A DNA stretch of 64,000 bases from Saturnia japonica (taxonomy: Eukaryota; Arthropoda; Insecta; Lepidoptera; Saturniidae), in the NCBI GenBank assembly GCA_033032175.1, contig CM065324.1:1240001-1304000 (forward strand), in the 5' to 3' direction. The notes beneath the pieces are model-generated. The model did not search any database. It had not been told where the DNA came from and saw nothing but the letters and a program-made list of their open reading frames with translations. The position numbers were made by a program, and so were the translations under genes. Positions 58,314-64,000 of this stretch are shown one piece after another (the first letter of the stretch is position 1; each line of letters begins with the position of its first letter).

Positions 58314-59931
58314 ATTAACTTTAACGAAGAGCTTATGAACGAGGAGAAGTCGATGTTAGGATGCTAGATTAGTGTGTTACAGCCTTGTTAGAAAGCAGCT
58401 TGAAATTTATACATTTTTCTCGTTTAGCTTCCATGTTTTTATTGGATTCTTTACAGAGTACTTTTGCAAGTTTAGTGTCGGTACGGTTCTAACCTATACC
58501 AGCGTGTACGGGTGTTATGATAGCCGTGAGTTATGAGGACAACGAGTTGCAAATGGAACTGAACTACTCCAATAACTTTTTTGTAGCAAATTTACACCAA
58601 AATGTAAATAGACGTTAAATTATTGTTGCAAATGGATGTCTAATTGATAGCAAAAGTTGCGAGAGTAATAACAGTTGCCACCAAATTACGATCAAATTGG
58701 TGGCATCGATTGCCGTACAGTCTCATCGTAAATAAATACATGCGTATAAATAAAATAAAGTAAGACTTTATTACTGCACTTGTAAATAGCTATTTATGCT
58801 AATTATTAGCAAACTAAATGAAATATACTTATTATATCTATTCATCAGCAACGGGTGTTTCTAAAGCAGCTTGTCCTTCGGCAAAGATCTCCTCTAAAGA
58901 ATTACATCTTTTTCTATCTCTTGATATTAGGATCCATGTTAGGTCAACTACTTTTACAATATCATCCTGACTTCTTTTATTCTGTTTACCTCGGCTTCTT
59001 TTATTGTCTCTGAGATACCATTCTGTTATTGGTTTAGTCCATTTATCAATTTTATTTGTTATTGTATTATATCCTGTCCATCATCTTTCATGTGTGTAAT
59101 GTTTTTAAATTATTAAAGTTTATACATTTTTCGCGCTTTGAAATATTTTTTGTTAAGTTATGTAATTACGAGCATTTACTACTTATCTTTATATAAAAAT
59201 TGAAAATGTTCGCTCTCCAACTTTTGATGTCATATTGGCGGCTATTTTATCAGCAGATTGCGCTTTGCAGTTTCGCGTCCAATCGGTAGCAAGGCTTGGA
59301 GCTCTCAAGATTTGCAATTAAATTGTGAGAAATATTTTTACTGCAAATGTTGCAAAACAAATTTGTTTATTGGGGTAGTTGTAAAGAACCTGTTATATTG
59401 TAACTTTTTATAGAATGGCGGCGTAATAACCTAAGTTACAAAGTCGATCTAAAAGAGGAATAGTTTGAGAAATCGAAGGAACAATCCTATTCCATGCTAA
59501 TTTAATTGTCAAATATTTTATTATTAAAATGTATATTCTATAACAACAAAAATATTTGGTAAATTTAAATGTTACATTGGCCTTTTATTTTCTTAATATT
59601 ATATATCTTATAAAGAGACCCTTTATCTTATATAACATATTAGGTCAAGTCATAAATTATAAAAGATATTTATGCAGTTGTCTATCGAATGAAATACATA
59701 ATGTGTATTAAATGAATCTAAGATATGACACGTTCGTTGTGTATTTAAAATGTTCTCAAAACTGTCAGGAAAGTTTGTTAAATTTTCTAGAAAGGTTACA
59801 AACAAATATTCCGGGAATTAATATCTCTATTCCATACGAAGGCTTCAGGGAGCCTAGCTAACTTATGTTTCTACAATGTTAACGCTAACGAAAATGGAAC
59901 GAAAAATATATATGAAATTGATATATAACAT
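58314..59931. other. Intergenic AT-rich DNA, nothing recognised
   Basis: No frame above 60 codons with gene-like composition, no SINE head and no TIR pair noticed. Confidence 0.4.
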
Positions 59932-60190
59932 AACATACCATGACGCATGCATCCCCGTAGGGTTTGGTACAAGTGTACCAATGTACACCCAGAGTTGGCT
60001 GGGTATGTTTTTAGGTCCCATATAATAATAGCGGGCGAGCCTATTGCCTTTAATTGGACAAACAGCCAAACTCCGAGCTGCTACTGAGAATTTCATAGAA
60101 AAACCCAATAACACTTTGCTCGACTTGGGAATCGAACCCAGGGCCTCGAGCATACCAGTCGCGATTACGATCACTAGGGTAATGAAATGT
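59932..60190 (-). repeat. tRNA-derived SINE, family E copy 3
   Basis: Minus-strand copy. Head with CCCTGGGTTCGATTCCCAAG (B box) and a damaged A box. Body with CAGTAGCAGCTCGGAGTTTG, CATGGGACCTAAAAACAT-like sequence and GTACATTGGTACACTTG. The 110-codon open frame over it is not a gene. Confidence 0.7.
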
Positions 60191-63100
60191 GGCATATCTG
60201 AACGTTAAATCCATTTAAAAAATTGTTTTCTATTAGCGTTAGTGATTGTAGAAAGGCAATTTGGCTAGGGCCCATTTTCGTTAGCGTAAACGATTGTACA
60301 AAAGCAATTTGAGTAGGTCCTCAGAACTCCCTCGAATGCAAACATGGATACTATATTAGTTGGCAGCTTTTGAATCTCTGTTTTATATGTAAAGTATTTT
60401 AAAACTAAAACCATTCCGGTTTTTGACTTTGAATATTCTCTATGGTCTATGGATGCGGTTAGGGTATCACTTTTAGTCATCGATAAACTGACCGTCATTT
60501 TATTAAAAATAAGACCTCAGGTGGTTTCATAAGATAACCAAGATTTTTGAGTAGGTAACTTCATTTATGAAGGCCAAGACTGGTTTTGACTTTGCATTTA
60601 GCGGCAGCATTGAAATATTTATTACGTATTTGAGTATGGATGGTGTGTAAATTGTGTACAGATGTCTACTATTTATTTATAACATATATTTACTATTTAT
60701 ATTAAAAAAACTATATTAATTATCATTATCGATTAACGTAACATATTATGAATTATTTAAAAGCAATATTTCAAATGTAGAATCTCAAAATTTTAAATAT
60801 ACTATAAATAAATATCCATCTTTTTTTGTTGCTAGGCTATAACTAACAGAAGCTAATTAACAAAATCTCTCAAATATATTTTATATAATTACAAAATTTG
60901 GAATCTATCGAATACGAAACATTAAATTTAGAATTTAATGTTCTTAATTATGTAAATTTATGTGCGGTGGGATTGTTTATTTTGTACTAATAGTTACTAC
61001 CAAATACCTATTGTTTAGAATCTTTCATATGTTACGATATGCAATGTTTATTTTTGAACCTTGTCCGTTTTGTTTCGCTGTTTGATGGATTATTGTTTTT
61101 TGTTTTGACGCAATTCACTGAAACTGTTCTCACTCTATGCCTGACGTAATTGTGCATGGTCCCTTAGTTTAAATTTAATAAGTGATATATGTATCGATTG
61201 ATTTTTGAATTAAAAACTGATAGCAAATTATTTTGTTTAATGTATCTATATGTAGACAGAGTGAATGACCAATCATTTGAGCATTATAATTAAGACATGA
61301 CCAATAGAGAGGTTTTTAAAAATATTGTCTGCACTGTATGATAGTTTTTTTAATATATAAATTTTCGAGTGCCACTTGAAAAATCCATCCATTTTCCATA
61401 GATTTCAATATATGATGGTCAGTCATTGGTGCGTTTTGATATAACAAAGTTCATTTTTATGATATATTCTACATTTTCATAATCTCCATTGATTTTTGTG
61501 GTCAGTAAATTAATTTGCCTGTTATATATTAGGAAGGAAATGCAAAAAAATCACTTAAATGGTAGTACTACCCTTTATTGATGAAAATATAGGTTTGTGG
61601 ATTGCGGATTGTTATTATCATATCCGGCATGTTAGTTGATCCTGCGCATAATGCTGTCTGCCTCGTTTCCTGCTCCTCAGTCCGCAAGTACAGTCGACTT
61701 GAGACAAATATAATAATTTAAGTGTGTGACTGTAGATGTGCACTCGTCGCCATATTGGTTCAGCTTACGTTCCGTCTGTTAAAGATATGTATGTAAATTC
61801 GAAAAAAGAAGCTAATTGTCTTCGGTTAATCTTGGCATTAACTGTTAATAAATGTTTAAATGGAAATAATTGTGCTAACCGTTTTTAATATTTTAAACTC
61901 TCCTCAAAGTTTTATACATGTGATACTTCCAATATCTTCCAAGCAATTCAATTTATTTTTCTTTATATTTTTATAACTTCCGACAGATTTACCATATCGT
62001 TCCATGAAAAGAGTAACGTCTCTTTATATTATTATTAATACGCGTTTTTATTAGCTTCATGCGTATGTATGTAACGGAAACTATGAACATGGTTTTGACC
62101 CCCTTCAAAACGTCGGATTAACTCGAAATTTCGCATACTTATCCAGGACTGATGACAATTCAATATTTCAAACAGTTAGACCCGTTATCCTTACTAGGAT
62201 AATCAGGGTCAGCGAAAATCCAACAAAAAAATTTTTGAATTAAGAATAGAGTAAAATAATTAAGATTTTTTTTTTATTTGATTGTAAAAAAGCGTGTCTT
62301 GTGGTCGTGTCGATTGTGCAAAAAGGGTTAGTAGATTCAACAAAAATTCCCGCAATACGTGGTTACACAAATATGTCAATAAATATAATATATTTACATC
62401 TCCATTTAATGCATGTCTTCCTTGAATTTGTCGATGTCGAATAGTTTCTCTTTTTTCATGGAACGAAGTGCTTCTTATAATATAGGCAGCTTTTCTTACA
62501 TATCTATCTTTATATAATATTTAATTAAAGTTAGTTTTGATATAAAATTGTAATCGAGCTTATACTAGGATTTCCTTATGATAATAATGTAAACGTCTTC
62601 AGTTTCTCTGAAAACACAGTGTGATAACGAAGTTTCTGTTGAAAAGTAACATTATCAATAACACTATCGTTATTTATAACGTCTTGACGATATTAATAGC
62701 GGTTTCACACCGTTATCCAATAATATGTGTTATTATGACGCATTTATAAACTTTGTAAGAAACAAAAACTGGATGTTTATGTATGTTCCTAGAATGTTAC
62801 TTATTAAATAATAATTAAAGTTTTATGTCACCGTTATTTTTAATAACTGCTATATTAATTTCTTGCACAACGTAATACGCACATGTCAGGTAAATTTTCT
62901 TTTCTTGAATATAAGTCAGTAGGTATTAATTATAATAATAAACACACCTTTTTTTTTTTTTTTTTTTTAACTGGTAAGAAAGTTCTCCGTTTGGGTTTTT
63001 ATTTTCACTATGGTAACACGTATATTATAATGTAATTAATATATATAAATGCTGTAGCTAAAATTATTTTTATGTTATTAAAATATTACCTTTTCTTTTC

Positions 63101-64000
63101 GAAATAACTTACGTTAGTATATTTTTGAAAACTTCTTAAAAATGAATGTAATTTAATCTAAATATATTTATCCATGTTTCACAAGTGGGTATTTTTCGAA
63201 TCTGCATAATAAATTGCATCCACTAATATTTTATCTCATTCGTATCAGGGGTTATGTATTGGCGTAGCTAAGTGCAGGCAGGGGGGCAGCTGCCCCCTCC
63301 TCTCCTGCAAGTTGTCGGTAAGCTCCTGTAAGAGTGCTCCTGAAAAAATATATATCTATTAAAAAACAAATTTAAATTAGATTCCTTTTGGCTGCCCCCC
63401 CCCCACCCCCCCCCACCGTCTGCTTTTTACGTCAATGTCTCATACTATGTTATCTATCCTAAATGTAACGAATAGAAATGCGTTTAGGCTAAAGGGATAT
63501 GTAGGTGGTTAGTATTAAACGACTCATGAAAAATAATGTTACCAGTGTTAAATGTTTGTGAATTAACAATTATATATTGTATCTAATATTAATTACTATA
63601 AGTTATTGTGTAGTTTATTTATATGTTTGTCTATATACGTGTTGGTGTAGTTCGCGGGGGCATACAGACAGACGCACTTTGAAATGGAACTATGGTCCAT
63701 ATGTAAATTCTCCGATTTATCTAGTTTTCTGAATTGGTTGCTAACTACAATTATGGTGTAAATTTTTTTTCGTATATTGATAAAAAAATAGCTTTAACTT
63801 GAAGCGGCGAGCAACATTGGATAATGTTAAAAAATTGTGTCATCACTTTTAGTTGTAGGGTTGGATTTAGAGGAGGGTAACATAGTGCTTCAGTCCCGAA
63901 GCCCCCACACGAGATGGGTTTCCAAAGTATGAGCTTTTGATTTTTTTATGCAAAGAAAAATTACACCCCCTTTGAAAGGGTTTCCCGTTCACTAAGATTT
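60191..64000. other. Intergenic AT-rich DNA with homopolymer runs
   Basis: No gene recognised. Contains a T run of about 21 bases (62949-62969), and a piece of the GGCGTAGC repeat (63253-63420) with GGCAGCTGCCCCC and interrupted C runs of 9-12 bases (about 63396-63416). Positions 63860-63915 carry a patch resembling 1371-1450. Otherwise featureless. Confidence 0.45.

Noticed and set aside
59863..60195. 110-codon minus-strand frame
   Set aside because: Covers a SINE (family E) and is homologous to the frames at 24920-25159 and 17629-18030 only through that SINE.

Overview
The window looks like nuclear DNA from an insect, almost certainly a moth or butterfly (Lepidoptera). It is AT-rich, has genes with many introns and canonical GT-AG splice sites, and most non-coding DNA is made of short non-autonomous transposons, tRNA-derived SINEs and decayed non-LTR retrotransposons of types familiar from Lepidoptera. 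I see nothing bacterial, no CRISPR array and no operon.

Two protein-coding genes can be rebuilt exon by exon, and they are divergent. On the minus strand, 3209-36329 encodes a complete coronin (11 coding exons, 513 residues): an actin-binding WD40 beta-propeller with a unique linker and a C-terminal coiled coil. Its first coding exon (36132-36329) is separated from the other ten (3209-15819) by a 20.3 kb intron. On the plus strand, 39817-55445 encodes a TLC-domain multi-pass membrane protein of the TLCD3/FAM57 type (7 coding exons, 378 residues). All reading phases match across all 16 introns. The two start codons lie 3.5 kb apart, so the interval 36330-39816 should contain both promoters. 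The genes have no obvious joint function: one organises cortical actin, the other is a membrane protein of the ceramide-synthase-related TLC superfamily.

Layout: 1-3.2 kb, downstream of coronin, with one TIR element; 3.2-15.8 kb, coronin exons 2-11; 15.8-36.1 kb, giant coronin intron 1 packed with repeats (a 5'-truncated LINE with a 462-codon open reverse-transcriptase frame at 20.0-21.4 kb, Helitron-like elements, SINEs, MITEs); 36.1-39.8 kb, divergent promoter interval; 39.8-55.4 kb, TLCD3-like gene, with an antisense LINE remnant in intron 4; 55.4-64 kb, downstream sequence with two TIR elements and a SINE but no gene that I recognise.

Comparing the window with itself gives three Helitron-like families, each with an A|TC...CTAG|T boundary, two odd composites in which Helitron-like ends face each other, at least seven types of inverted-repeat element, a retroelement fragment split by a SINE, and a short array of 12-bp palindromes spaced exactly 34 bp apart. 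I found no convincing new biological system. The most unusual items are the Helitron composites, the palindrome array, the 7-codon first exon and enlarged cytosolic-type loop of the TLCD3-like protein, and a non-consensus coronin splice donor. All gene and repeat calls were made by reading the sequence, without database searches.
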